From Thermomonospora catenispora (GTDB taxonomy: Bacteria; Actinomycetota; Actinomycetes; Streptosporangiales; Streptosporangiaceae), in contig NZ_RRYT01000008.1 of assembly GCF_006363815.1 (NCBI RefSeq), forward strand, positions 62,001 to 126,000: a stretch of 64,000 bases of DNA, given 5' to 3'. Positions 54,876 to 64,000 of this stretch are shown one piece after another (the stretch's first letter is position 1; each line of letters starts with the position of its first letter). A program made the translations under genes and the position numbers. Below the pieces are notes generated by a model. It saw only the letters and a list, made by a program, of their open reading frames with translations, did no database searches and had not been told where the DNA came from.

Positions 54876-55619
54876 GCACGGGCACCCCTGAACAGCCCAC
54901 GACGGCATCGAGCAAGGGCAAGCAGAGGACCGTACGTTGTCAACGCCGTTCTTGGTCAAGAACCGCATCTGATGACGATCGAGGCGAGGACGCGGTCCAT
55001 AGCGCCCGAGTCCAACGAGACGGCCGCGGCGGCAACCGAGATCGGCCAAGAGCCGATCAGCCGGATGACGCCCAGGCTCTGTGGGGCCGGTCCTGACCGC
55101 CGACCCGGCAGGGCAAGCCGCTGCGGCAGCAACCGACCAAGCACGCTGAAGGCACCTGGGCAGACCCGCTGGTCACTTTGACCAGGACCAGCGGCGAACG
55201 CACCGACAAGCCTGGCGACGGCTCCCATCACGGATACCGGCCGGTGCTGAGATCACTGGACCACCCCAGTCGAAAGCGACCCACTGCATAACCGCAAGAG
55301 CTCCGCCATCGTCCGCTCAACGCCTTCGACTTCCCAGAAGGCCGCCTTGCCGCTACCCCATCCATCTCGAGAAGACCGGCTTACACCACGAACTAAGCAC
55401 CCCCAGCTTCCCGCTATCTACACATTAGGGAAAGAACTTCACAAAAGCAATTAGATCAGACACCTAAACACAAATAGAATAAAATTGCAAGGAGTTCTTA
55501 TTTTTGGGAGCGACAAAACCAGTAGACGGCCACCAAGTCGGCACACCTTGCTAGTCTTTGACCACCCCTCCTCCAAGGCAACAGCCAAGCGTTAGCGTGA
55601 AGCCCCCTGAGGGATTAAG
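54876..55619. other. long intergenic region, GC drops sharply
   Basis: 744 nt without a recognisable gene. The first 450 nt are GC-rich but lack a plausible frame and may be eroded coding DNA. From about 55410 the sequence becomes AT-rich (for example AATAGAATAAAATTGCAAGG, 55482-55501). This suggests foreign or relaxed DNA. Confidence 0.5.
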
Positions 55620-55880
55620 ATGAGCACCATGAAGAAAACCAACGATTATACATTTGACCTGCACGTCTTCGTCCTTCTACTTTTCTCCGGCATTGCCGCC
55701 GCGGCCGCAGCGACCCTCACTTACCTGTCAGGCCAAGACGTTCCCCGCGCTCTGATCGCCGGAGGCGTTGCGGGGGCCGGCGCCATCACCTGGGGAAAGA
55801 GCAACGTCAGACCACCCAGGGATGATCATCGACTCGATAAGCACGATGCATCTCTGCACCCGCACGACGAAGCGAGCTAG
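55620..55880 (+). CDS. small membrane protein of unknown function
   Basis: 86 residues. MKKTNDYTFDLHVFVLLLFSG begins the protein and two membrane segments span about 13-33 and 43-60. A charged, His/Asp-rich tail ends the protein. Ribosome site GAGGGA precedes ATG 55620 (ATG 55629 possible). Codon use is less GC-biased than the neighbours, consistent with transfer. No family recognised. Confidence 0.55.
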   Translation: MSTMKKTNDYTFDLHVFVLLLFSGIAAAAAATLTYLSGQDVPRALIAGGVAGAGAITWGKSNVRPPRDDHRLDKHDASLHPHDEAS

Positions 55881-55903
55881 TGTACCCTTCCTCAGGCGCC
55901 GGC

Positions 55904-55932
55904 CTGCTCCCTGCGTACGCAGGGTTGGCCCC
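55904..55932 (-). repeat. degenerate CRISPR repeat, inverted, copy 1
   Basis: Reads CTGCTCCCTGCG then CGCAGGGTTGGCCCC on the plus strand, the reverse orientation of the main array repeat, with several changes, some of them compensatory in the stem. Confidence 0.65.
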
Positions 55933-55952
55933 AGCCATGCGTATGCGGCAAC

Positions 55953-55981
55953 CTGCTCCCCGCGCACGCGGGGATGGCCCC
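55953..55981 (-). repeat. degenerate CRISPR repeat, inverted, copy 2
   Basis: CTGCTCCCCGCGCACGCGG followed by GGATGGCCCC on the plus strand; two changes from the reverse of the main repeat. It is separated from copy 1 by only 20 nt. Confidence 0.7.
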
Positions 55982-56471
55982 GGCCGGCGCCCCTTCAAGA
56001 AATAGAGTCCGCGCGCAAACAAGGCGACTTCCCCGCAAGTCGGTTCATCTGCACACCTACAGAGCAGCTTAGCGGACGTGAGTGATCACTCATAGACTAT
56101 GTACTCTCTACAAGGTGCAGGGCACGGTAATTTCACATCAGAAGCCCTCATCACACATAGAGACAGCAGGATCCTCACCTAGAAGAAACCTCAACGGGCG
56201 CCATCTCTATCCACATAGGAGCAACCACCCGGCGCCATAAAGTTGACGAGAAAGGGTCCCTGCATACACATAAGAGCAGTCCTTTGGTTCGACGGCACGC
56301 CCTTTCAAAGCACCTCACGCACGCAGGAGCAGCGGGAACGCCAATCACGTCGGCAGTGGTGAAGGAACCACCTCCGTGCGATCTGAGTGCAACCACACCG
56401 GCGAGAGCCATAGGGCTCATTCCTGCAAACGTGGCAGCAATCGCTGACATGAGCTTGCGAACGCAAGGCGC

Positions 56472-56556
56472 GGAACTATCCCCGCATGCGCAGGGAGCAG
56501 TCAGGCCTAAGGCAATCCAGCTCCACCTGGGCTACTCCCGCGTACGCGAAGAGCAG
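56472..56556 (-). repeat. two degenerate trailer-end CRISPR repeats
   Basis: Units at 56472-56500 and 56529-56556 keep repeat length and period (57 nt) but carry several mismatches, e.g. GGAACTATCCCCGC and GGCTACTCCCGCG. They are in register with the array and mark its old end. Confidence 0.7.
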
Positions 56557-56589
56557 GTACGCCCCGGAGCTGCACACCAGCCCAGACGC

Positions 56590-59500
56590 CGGACCATCCC
56601 CGCGTGCACGGGGAGCACTTGCCGGGCGGCAGCACCACCAGCACATACAGGGGGCCATCCCCGCGTGCGCGGGGAGCACGCAGTGAGCGAATCCGTCCGG
56701 CTAGAGGAAGAGGGACCATCCCTGCGTGCGCGGGGAGCACTTCCTGCTACATCGCCTTGCCCTTTCCGCTCGGGGACCATCCCCGCGTGCGCGGGGAGCA
56801 CACGGCTTACCGGCACCGACAAGGTTTCCGCCCGGGACCATCCCCGCGTGCGCGGGGAGCACCGCCATGATTCATCATTCCTTTCGATCACGACGGGACC
56901 ATCCCCGCGTGCGCGGGGAGCACTCGCCGATCCGGTAGAGCCTGCGCCCGAACCGGGGACCATCCCCGCGTGCGCGGGGAGCACCCGCGGCCCGGGGACG
57001 TCTGGATCAGCCCCTCGGGACCATCCCCGCGTGCGCGGGGAGCACCCGCCGGGCCGGGCGCGAAGCTCCCCCTTCTCGGGACCATCCCCGCGTGCGCGGG
57101 GAGCACTGACGCTGCGCCGTCTCCTCGACCTCCTCCGGGGGACCATCCCCGCGTGCGCGGGGAGCACTGGAGGATCCGCGCCGACCAGCCTCAGTACGCG
57201 GGACCATCCCCGCGTGCGCGGGGAGCACTCTCCATGATTCTTCCCTCCTCAGACCAGACCGGGACCATCCCCGCGTGCGCGGGGAGCACCTCGGCGGCCG
57301 CGCCGGTGGGCTGGGCTCGATGGGACCATCCCCGCGTGCGCGGGGAGCACCCGCTGGTAGCGGGCCAGGTTCCGGGCCTTGCGGGACCATCCCCGCGTGC
57401 GCGGGGAGCACCATCGTGGTGGCCTCCTCCTGCTCCTGGCACGGGGACCATCCCCGCGTGCGCGGGGAGCACTGCGCAAGTCGCGGGGGTCTGCCGAGTC
57501 AAGTCGGGACCATCCCCGCGTGCGCGGGGAGCACGTCTCGATCCTGATGCGGCGACCGAGCGCCGGGGGACCATCCCCGCGTGCGCGGGGAGCACTGACC
57601 CTCGGCGGCGACAACGCGGCGACCCTCGGGACCATCCCCGCGTGCGCGGGGAGCACCTGTGCGGGCTGATGTTCCCCGGCCTGCGGGTGGGACCATCCCC
57701 GCGTGCGCGGGGAGCACTCGCCCGGAGCCTGGACGAGCTCACGCGGGAGGGGACCATCCCCGCGTGCGCGGGGAGCACGGGGGCCTTCCGTCGTTTCAGG
57801 ACATCAGCTCGGGACCATCCCCGCGTGCGCGGGGAGCACCGCTCGGTCAGGTCGTCCAGGATCACGCGCCAGGGACCATCCCCGCGTGCGCGGGGAGCAC
57901 AGCTGGACCCCGCCAGCCTGAGCCAGATGCCGGGGACCATCCCCGCGTGCGCGGGGAGCACGCTCGCGTGGCCGGTGAGGAGTGCCGAGGATGGGGACCA
58001 TCCCCGCGTGCGCGGGGAGCACCCGGGCCGGGTTGAGGGATGAGAGCAGGGACCGGGACCATCCCCGCGTGCGCGGGGAGCACCGCCAGCTCAGCCGGTA
58101 GTCACGGGCCACAACGGGACCATCCCCGCGTGCGCGGGGAGCACCGTCAGGGTGAGGTCGGCGTCGCCGACGACGAGGGACCATCCCCGCGTGCGCGGGG
58201 AGCACTGCTAGCCCAACTCGGGCAAGGTCGGGCAAGGGGGACCATCCCCGCGTGCGCGGGGAGCACGATATGACTGCTCGGGTCTGATCAGCGCCATCGG
58301 GACCATCCCCGCGTGCGCGGGGAGCACCATGGCGACCGTGTCCCATGCGCCGGTTTCAAGGGACCATCCCCGCGTGCGCGGGGAGCACTCGAACTGGTGT
58401 TGATGTGACGAAGTGACGAAGGGACCATCCCCGCGTGCGCGGGGAGCACCGTACCCCGCGGAGACAGCCCCAGGCCGAGGCGGGACCATCCCCGCGTGCG
58501 CGGGGAGCACTCGCGAGGGCCCGTCCCACTGACGCTTGGCTTGGGACCATCCCCGCGTGCGCGGGGAGCACCGCAATTCCCCGGTGCGGAGATCGACCAC
58601 GCCGGGACCATCCCCGCGTGCGCGGGGAGCACGGCCACCCCATCGCATGGGACACCGACACCCTGGGACCATCCCCGCGTGCGCGGGGAGCACCCCGGAC
58701 GGGGTAACGACGGTCATACCGTTGAGGGACCATCCCCGCGTGCGCGGGGAGCACCTGGCCAACCGCCTGGTGTTGATGCTGCGCGGGGGACCATCCCCGC
58801 GTGCGCGGGGAGCACCAGCTCGATCCGCAGTACGTCGCGGTTGGTCAGGGACCATCCCCGCGTGCGCGGGGAGCACCTACCCGGCTGGTGTACGACATTG
58901 GGGACGAGGGGACCATCCCCGCGTGCGCGGGGAGCACGCGCGCGCACCCCGAATCCGCTTGCCGACGCTGGGACCATCCCCGCGTGCGCGGGGAGCACTG
59001 GAGGACCAGCGCCCACCAGCCTCAGTACGCGGGACCATCCCCGCGTGCGCGGGGAGCACCGGCCCGTCGATGGCGCGGATGATGTCGGCCAGGGACCATC
59101 CCCGCGTGCGCGGGGAGCACCCGCGAGACGATTGTGTTCAACCTGTAAGGGGGGGACCATCCCCGCGTGCGCGGGGAGCACGTACGCGCACCCAATTTGT
59201 CGGTGATTCCAGCGGGACCATCCCCGCGTGCGCGGGGAGCACCGCCCGGTCACCGGCTGGGTGCGCTTCCGGCGGGGACCATCCCCGCGTGCGCGGGGAG
59301 CACCCGGAACCCGGCGTCGAGCAGGGCGTGTGCCTCGGGACCATCCCCGCGTGCGCGGGGAGCACATTCCCCGTTGAGGCTGTCCCAGATGACGAGGGGG
59401 ACCATCCCCGCGTGCGCGGGGAGCACCCCTGCGGCTGAATGCCACGCAGATCGCCGCGGGGACCATCCCCGCGTGCGCGGGGAGCACTTGGTCCCGGAGA

Positions 59501-61137
59501 TCGACCCGGATAACACCCGGGGACCATCCCCGCGTGCGCGGGGAGCACCGGGTGCCGAGCAGCACGGAGCTTGCCCGGGAGGGACCATCCCCGCGTGCGC
59601 GGGGAGCACGCGATCTACCCGGCCCTCGTCGCGCTCAAGCTGGGACCATCCCCGCGTGCGCGGGGAGCACTGTCCGACCCTGCCCGCTGCCCGAACGGGA
59701 CGGGGACCATCCCCGCGTGCGCGGGGAGCACGGTCGGCGGTGGCGGTGAGGGCGTGAACCGCTTGGGACCATCCCCGCGTGCGCGGGGAGCACTGCACGC
59801 GCGGCGGACACAGGCACTGCCCCTTGGGACCATCCCCGCGTGCGCGGGGAGCACTGCACGCGCGGCGGACACAGGCACTGCCCCTTGGGACCATCCCCGC
59901 GTGCGCGGGGAGCACCGCCTTGGACACCCCGACCGCCTCGCACAGCGGGGACCATCCCCGCGTGCGCGGGGAGCACCGGTCCATCACCCAGGTGTAGACG
60001 TCCCGCATGGGACCATCCCCGCGTGCGCGGGGAGCACACCACGACGCCGGCGAGGTGCTGGAGGGCACGGGGACCATCCCCGCGTGCGCGGGGAGCACCA
60101 GTTGCCGCACTTGAGCTTGGTGCCGCGGATGGGACCATCCCCGCGTGCGCGGGGAGCACTGCATGACCGCACCTCGTTCATCGACAGACCGGGGACCATC
60201 CCCGCGTGCGCGGGGAGCACCATCGCTCGATCGACCCCTGCCGAGCATCAGCCGGACCATCCCCGCGTGCGCGGGGAGCACGCCCTGGCTCCTGAGGCCG
60301 CCGGCGGCCGGGTGGGACCATCCCCGCGTGCGCGGGGAGCACTCCGGCACGGCCCCCTTGGACGTGACATGGATGGGACCATCCCCGCGTGCGCGGGGAG
60401 CACGAAGACCGGCCGGTCTTCACGGGCCGGCACCCGGGACCATCCCCGCGTGCGCGGGGAGCACGTGGTAATGCTTGGCGTCACCGCTCCCGAAGTGGGA
60501 CCATCCCCGCGTGCGCGGGGAGCACGCGATCACGTTCGACGAAGCGGAGCAGGAGACGGGGACCATCCCCGCGTGCGCGGGGAGCACGCGATCACGTTCG
60601 ACGAAGCGGAGCAGGAGACGGGGACCATCCCCGCGTGCGCGGGGAGCACGATTCGCTCAGCCGCCAGAGCCCAAACGGACGGGGACCATCCCCGCGTGCG
60701 CGGGGAGCACTTTTGCCGCGGGTGGTGTCCCTCCCGATCAGGGGGACCATCCCCGCGTGCGCGGGGAGCACGTGGACCGGGAGAGGGAGTTCCGCCCGTC
60801 GGCGGGACCATCCCCGCGTGCGCGGGGAGCACCCCGAACGCCGCCTACCCTCTGCCGGCGCCGGGGGACCATCCCCGCGTGCGCGGGGAGCACTCGCCGT
60901 AGCTGGCCGTGCGCCGGCGGCGCCGGGGACCATCCCCGCGTGCGCGGGGAGCACGTACACCGCAGCAAGGGCGAAGAGGGCGTTGAGGGACCATCCCCGC
61001 GTGCGCGGGGAGCACATTATATCGGGCGGAAAAGCGCCCCGCCTTCGGGGACCATCCCCGCGTGCGCGGGGAGCACGCCATTTCCTGTGCGTATTTGGCG
61101 TTTTTGCCGGGACCATCCCCGCGTGCGCGGGGAGCAC
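56590..61137 (-). CRISPR. type I-E CRISPR array, 75 repeats, 74 spacers
   Basis: 29-nt repeats with stem halves CCCCGCG and CGCGGGG (plus-strand start GGGACCATCCCCGCG, end CGCGGGGAGCAC) recur at 61-nt intervals, with a few at 62. I counted 75 starts, from 56590 to 61109. Spacers are 32 nt, a few 33. The repeat has the usual I-E orientation on the minus strand, transcribed from the leader near cas2 toward low coordinates. Nearly all repeats are identical; the three lowest-coordinate copies (56590, 56651, 56712) and that at 60253 each carry one or two changes. Two spacers are duplicated exactly and one pair is near-identical. Confidence 0.97.
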
Positions 61138-61358
61138 ACTCGCTGACCTGCAGTTTTATCTCGGACTGACCTCGGAATTCATCACTTCTTGCAACTCAGA
61201 CATATCGGGCATCGGGAATCGTGCTGGAGGCATGATGAAGCTCTGCCGGTGACCTGCCGCCGTCCAACGGCCTTGCCTGCCCTGAGACCACCCGGACGGC
61301 AGGCCCTGCCGTGGCGGACGCGACCGCCGTTCCTGAGCCGTCGTGACGACGGAGCAGA
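61138..61358 (-). promoter_or_regulatory. CRISPR leader
   Basis: 221 nt between the newest repeat and the cas2 stop. The 80 nt next to the repeat are less GC-rich (for example GCAGTTTTATCTCGG, 61150-61164) than the genome around it, as expected for a leader with promoter and integration signals. No open frame is supported. Confidence 0.75.
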
Positions 61359-61706
61359 TCAACGTCTATAGCGGCGACGTTTGGATGCCTTGCTCCAGCC
61401 GCTCGGCGGCGGGGCCGCGGAGACCGCAGGCCTCTGCTTAGGGCGGCGGATCAAGGTGACGCCTTCGTAGTCGACGGGGTGCCACTTGTGGTCCCACGTC
61501 TCGAAGGTGAAACCCTGCTCATTGTTGGTGGTGTAGGCGAGGAGAGCACGGCCGGCTCCGGCGTACTGGCGCACCTCTCGCCAAAGGGCCTCCCGGACGC
61601 GTGCGGAGGGGCCGCCGATGAAGACGCCCGGGGATATCTCCATCAGCCACCGGGTGAGGAAGCCGCGGAGACCGGTGGGGCACTGGGTGAGGATGATGAT
61701 CGTCAC
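61359..61706 (-). CDS. cas2e: CRISPR-associated endonuclease Cas2, type I-E
   Basis: 115 residues. Opens TIIILTQCPTGLRGFLTRWLMEISPGVFIGG, the I-E Cas2 pattern. The tail is long and basic (KQRPAVSAAPPPSGWSKASK). With Cas1 it forms the spacer integrase. Its ATG overlaps the cas1 stop by 3 nt. It ends just before the leader. Confidence 0.95.
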   Translation of the reverse strand: MTIIILTQCPTGLRGFLTRWLMEISPGVFIGGPSARVREALWREVRQYAGAGRALLAYTTNNEQGFTFETWDHKWHPVDYEGVTLIRRPKQRPAVSAAPPPSGWSKASKRRRYRR

Positions 61707-62653
61707 CAGGGCATCCCATCGTCGTAGTTGCGACCCGATTCCAGCTCCGCCCCTCGATCGCCCTGGAGGGTGACGCGATCAATGCCGCCGTCCATGGGGT
61801 CGTCGACCTCCTCGGGCAGCAGAAGGCTCTTGATGTCGTCGACGCATCGGCGGAGCAGGCCGATGCGGTTGACCTCGTCGCGGACGGCTCGACGGGTGCG
61901 GGAGCCCACGTCCTCAGGGCTTTCGGCGGCGGTGGCGAAGGCTATGGGTAGGGCGATCTCGGTCTTGTAGAGGTCGGCGATGTCGAGGACGAAGGCCAGT
62001 TCATGGCCCGAGTGGATGAAACCGAGGCCGGAGGCGCAGCCGAGGGCGGCGACGGTGGTCTGAGCGATGCCGTACATGCACTGGGCGGCGGCCGTGACCG
62101 CTTGGTTGACCGGGTCACCTGAGCCGAAGTCTCCCGGTATGTAGTGGCGACCGCCCCATGTGATGCCGTATTTAGCGGCTTCCGTCCGATAACGCTCCTT
62201 GACTCGTCGGCCCTCTCTGCCGAGGAGTTCTTGGCGGGTGAGGCCGGCGGGATCCTCGTCGGGGAAGCGCATCCGGTACATCGCGCGGGCGACTTCCAGG
62301 CGGGTACGGTGGTTGGCCCATTTCTTCGCCTGGGCCTCGACCAGGGCGGAGGATCGGGTGAGGGATCTTCCGCCCGAGTAGAAGCGGACCCCTTGCTCGC
62401 CCACCCACACCACGCCTGCTCCGCTGTCGCCCAGAACGCTCATGGCCTGGTGGGTGACGCGGGTTCCGGGCCCCAACAGCAGGCAGCCGATCGTCGCCGA
62501 GGGGATGTGCGTGATCCCGTCCGCATCCTCTGCGGTGATCGCGTTGTCCTCGCGGTGGATGGTGCAGCGCTCCAGGTAGAGGAACGAGATCCGGTCGCCC
62601 ATCCTGGTCAGTTCTCGCGGCGAGGAGGCTCCTCGCCGGCTGACGGTGGACAT
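61703..62653 (-). CDS. cas1e: CRISPR-associated integrase Cas1, type I-E
   Basis: 316 residues. Integrase metal-binding residues are visible: Glu in LLGREGRRVKERYR, His in GFIHSGHELAFVLDIADLYK and Asp in the same helix. The N-terminal beta domain (DRISFLYLERCTIHREDNAI) and the final Gly/Asp-rich tail are normal. ATG 62653, 3 nt after the cas6e stop. Confidence 0.96.
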   Translation of the reverse strand: MSTVSRRGASSPRELTRMGDRISFLYLERCTIHREDNAITAEDADGITHIPSATIGCLLLGPGTRVTHQAMSVLGDSGAGVVWVGEQGVRFYSGGRSLTRSSALVEAQAKKWANHRTRLEVARAMYRMRFPDEDPAGLTRQELLGREGRRVKERYRTEAAKYGITWGGRHYIPGDFGSGDPVNQAVTAAAQCMYGIAQTTVAALGCASGLGFIHSGHELAFVLDIADLYKTEIALPIAFATAAESPEDVGSRTRRAVRDEVNRIGLLRRCVDDIKSLLLPEEVDDPMDGGIDRVTLQGDRGAELESGRNYDDGMPW

Positions 62654-62656
62654 GGG

Positions 62657-63346
62657 TCACGCCGCCGCGAGGGTCATCAGGCCGCAGCCGTAGGCTTTGG
62701 CCCGGCCCAGTCCGCGGGTGAGGGTGCGGCGGAGGGCGTCGGGGTCGGTGACCTCGAGCCTGCCGTCATAGGTCACGGTGAGCAGGGTGACCGGTTTGGT
62801 GCCGCCGCGCTTTCGGAACGTCAGCCGGCGTCGTTCCCGGATGACCACTTCGTGGAGGTCGACGCCGGGGATGAGCTGGCGTTCGCCGGGTTTTTCCACC
62901 ACCCGGAAACCGGCGGCCTCCTGGCGTTGCAACAGCCAGCGGAGCTGGTGCCGCAGGCCGACGTGGGCTGTGATCTTGGTGGGTTCGGTGTCGTTGCGTC
63001 GGGCGGTGTGCACGGGGTTGGCGGTGAGGCGGAAGGCCCACTCATCGCCCTTGGCCAGGCGGGAGAGGAACGGCTCGTAGTCGTAGGTCTGCCAGGTGCC
63101 GGTGGTGGGCCAGCCGGCCTGTTCGACCAGGTGGGTGAGGTCGGGTCTGGTCGGGCTGACGATGTAGAGATAGGTCTCCGCCCGGCTGTTGCGGTCGATC
63201 CGCCACAGCACTCGCGGTCCGCCGTCCTCCTGGGCCGGGATCTCGGCGAATGAGGACATCACCGCGGCGTGCATCGTCTGGGGCGAGGAGAGGACCTTGC
63301 GGGCGGTGATCCGCGCCGTGTTGATGCGGAAGCGGGTCAGGTACAT
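62657..63346 (-). CDS. cas6e: crRNA endonuclease Cas6e
   Basis: 229 residues. The N-terminus MYLTRFRINTARITARKVL is typical of Cas6e, and the likely catalytic His is in SPQTMHAAVMSSF (about residue 25). The C-terminal RRTLTRGLGRAKAYGCGLMTL holds the glycine-rich loop of RAMP proteins. It cuts the stem-loop repeat of the long transcript. ATG 63346 overlaps the cas5e stop by one base. Confidence 0.95.
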   Translation of the reverse strand: MYLTRFRINTARITARKVLSSPQTMHAAVMSSFAEIPAQEDGGPRVLWRIDRNSRAETYLYIVSPTRPDLTHLVEQAGWPTTGTWQTYDYEPFLSRLAKGDEWAFRLTANPVHTARRNDTEPTKITAHVGLRHQLRWLLQRQEAAGFRVVEKPGERQLIPGVDLHEVVIRERRRLTFRKRGGTKPVTLLTVTYDGRLEVTDPDALRRTLTRGLGRAKAYGCGLMTLAAA

Positions 63347-64000
63347 CACTCGCCTCCAAGGACAGCGATCGGGTCGTGGTCGGGCGGTTGTGGGGCCATG
63401 GGGTTGGGCACCTCGACGTATCCGTGGCGGACGCCGCGCAGGGCGTACCGGCGATGGGCGGGGTCGAAGCTGATGGGCTGGTCACGGATGCTGTCGACCC
63501 GGCCGTCGTCAGCGGTGGCTTCGATGAGGGTCTCCAGCCGCACGGTCGGCTCGCGGTGCCGTCGCTGATACCAGCGGGAGGCCCGCCACTCCTCTTCGCG
63601 TAGGGCCTGCTCGACGCCGCCGGCTTCGCGGACCCTCAGGTCGAGCGGGCGTGAGGGCGGGCAGGAGCGGCGCCCGAGGTAGGGCAGGTACGTCGGTCGG
63701 CGCACGGCCCGGTGCAGCTCGTCGATCAGGTCGTCGGGACCTTCGAGCGCGACGACGAACACGGCGTCCGCCAGGTAGAACCGCTCGGAGACCGGCATGG
63801 ACTTGCCCGTCTCGAAGTGGTGGGCGGTCTGATAGTCGCGGACCGGCACTCCGCGCTGGTCGATGCGGACGCCGAACCGCAGTGCCGCCAGGTCGGCGGG
63901 ATCGTGCGAGCGGTCCCGTCCGAGTGCCGCGGCGAGCAGGCCGATCACACCGCTCTTGGTGGGGGCCGGCTCCGTGGTGCGGCGGGCGAATCGCGCCGAG
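63346..64000 (-). CDS. cas5e: Cascade subunit Cas5e (5' end beyond window)
   Basis: At least 217 codons to the window edge with no start; the visible part opens SARFARRTTEPAPTKSGVIG, the conserved Cas5 block just downstream of the N-terminal beta strand. YQTAHHFETGKSMPVSERFYLADAVFVVAL is also typical. An internal GTG at 63948 is not the start. Cas5e binds the 5' handle of crRNA in Cascade. The remaining Cascade genes and cas3 would lie outside the window. Confidence 0.9.
   Translation of the reverse strand, partial: SARFARRTTEPAPTKSGVIGLLAAALGRDRSHDPADLAALRFGVRIDQRGVPVRDYQTAHHFETGKSMPVSERFYLADAVFVVALEGPDDLIDELHRAVRRPTYLPYLGRRSCPPSRPLDLRVREAGGVEQALREEEWRASRWYQRRHREPTVRLETLIEATADDGRVDSIRDQPISFDPAHRRYALRGVRHGYVEVPNPMAPQPPDHDPIAVLGGE

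Larger units (their letters stand above)
55881..56471. other. degenerate CRISPR trailer and inverted relic
   Basis: 591 nt. The first part holds two inverted degenerate repeats (55904-55981). Further on, weak repeat-like blocks occur roughly every 50-60 nt (for example GGGCTCATTCCTGC from 56413), becoming clearer toward 56472. No gene is supported. Confidence 0.45.

Noticed and set aside
54872-55231. Possible transposase or gene remnant after the M56 gene
   Set aside because: Open frames on both strands are short and show no transposase motif; no inverted repeats seen.
56284-61252. Many open frames within the CRISPR array on both strands
   Set aside because: They are repeats translated (DHPRVRGEH, GPSPRARGA, CSPRTRGWS), not proteins.

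Overview
The window is very GC-rich (about 70% or more), uses many GTG starts and leaderless-looking promoters, and carries gene families typical of Actinomycetota: an Rpf, a bacterial protein O-mannosyltransferase, TamR and Spo0M. The metG-tatD-rpfB-rsmA-ispE order and the divergent rsmI/pmt pair match the actinobacterial chromosome core. I infer a filamentous, spore-forming actinomycete, perhaps in or near the Thermomonosporaceae/Streptosporangiales. The species cannot be fixed from sequence alone.

Region by region. (1) 1-1950: a 3' gene fragment, then the divergent tam/tamR pair with three copies of one operator. (2) 1990-12850, core block: ABC-F ATPase, three tandem small Ser-rich membrane proteins (the third interrupted by TGA), ispE, a GH26-like lipoprotein, rsmA, rpfB, a membrane protein, tatD and metG. 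(3) 13000-22500, envelope glycosylation block: three multi-membrane glycosyltransferase-like proteins, a polyprenyl-phosphate hexose synthase type GT2, a zinc-ribbon protein, rsmI and pmt. (4) 22650-25140: an MFS transporter and a LacI regulator sharing a twin operator. (5) 25187-35260: a five-gene set matching E. coli YehI/YehL/YehM/YehP/YehQ (DUF4132, MoxR AAA+ ATPase, DUF5682, VWA, SWIM). (6) 35360-37510: DUF6069/MarR pair, methyltransferase and S4 protein. (7) 37729-44519: a tightly packed catabolic-looking operon with an IclR regulator, alpha/beta hydrolase, osmoprotectant-type ABC importer, nitrilase-family amidase and DUF6282 hydrolase. (8) 45050-48540: two divergent frameshifted genes, then a molybdopterin oxidoreductase, flavin reductase and DUF6510 operon. 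(9) 48840-54880: two Spo0M paralogs, a voltage-gated-type cation channel, a BlaI repressor, a decayed second blaI and an M56 (BlaR1-like) metalloprotease, all linked by BlaI-like dyads. (10) 55300-56500: a lower-GC stretch with one small membrane ORF and fossil CRISPR repeats, two of them inverted. (11) 56590-61137: a type I-E CRISPR array of 75 well-formed repeats, with leader and cas2-cas1-cas6e-cas5e (cas5e cut by the window edge).

The array is transcribed on the minus strand: the conserved stem-loop repeat reads in its usual I-E orientation there, cas2 lies at the high-coordinate end, and decayed repeats lie at the low-coordinate (trailer) end. The strongest candidates for new biology are the Yeh-type MoxR/VWA/SWIM set, the BlaI-Spo0M-ion channel neighbourhood, the uncharacterised betaine-type importer plus nitrilase operon, and the CRISPR trailer with a short inverted relic array. 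No wholly unknown large system was identified.
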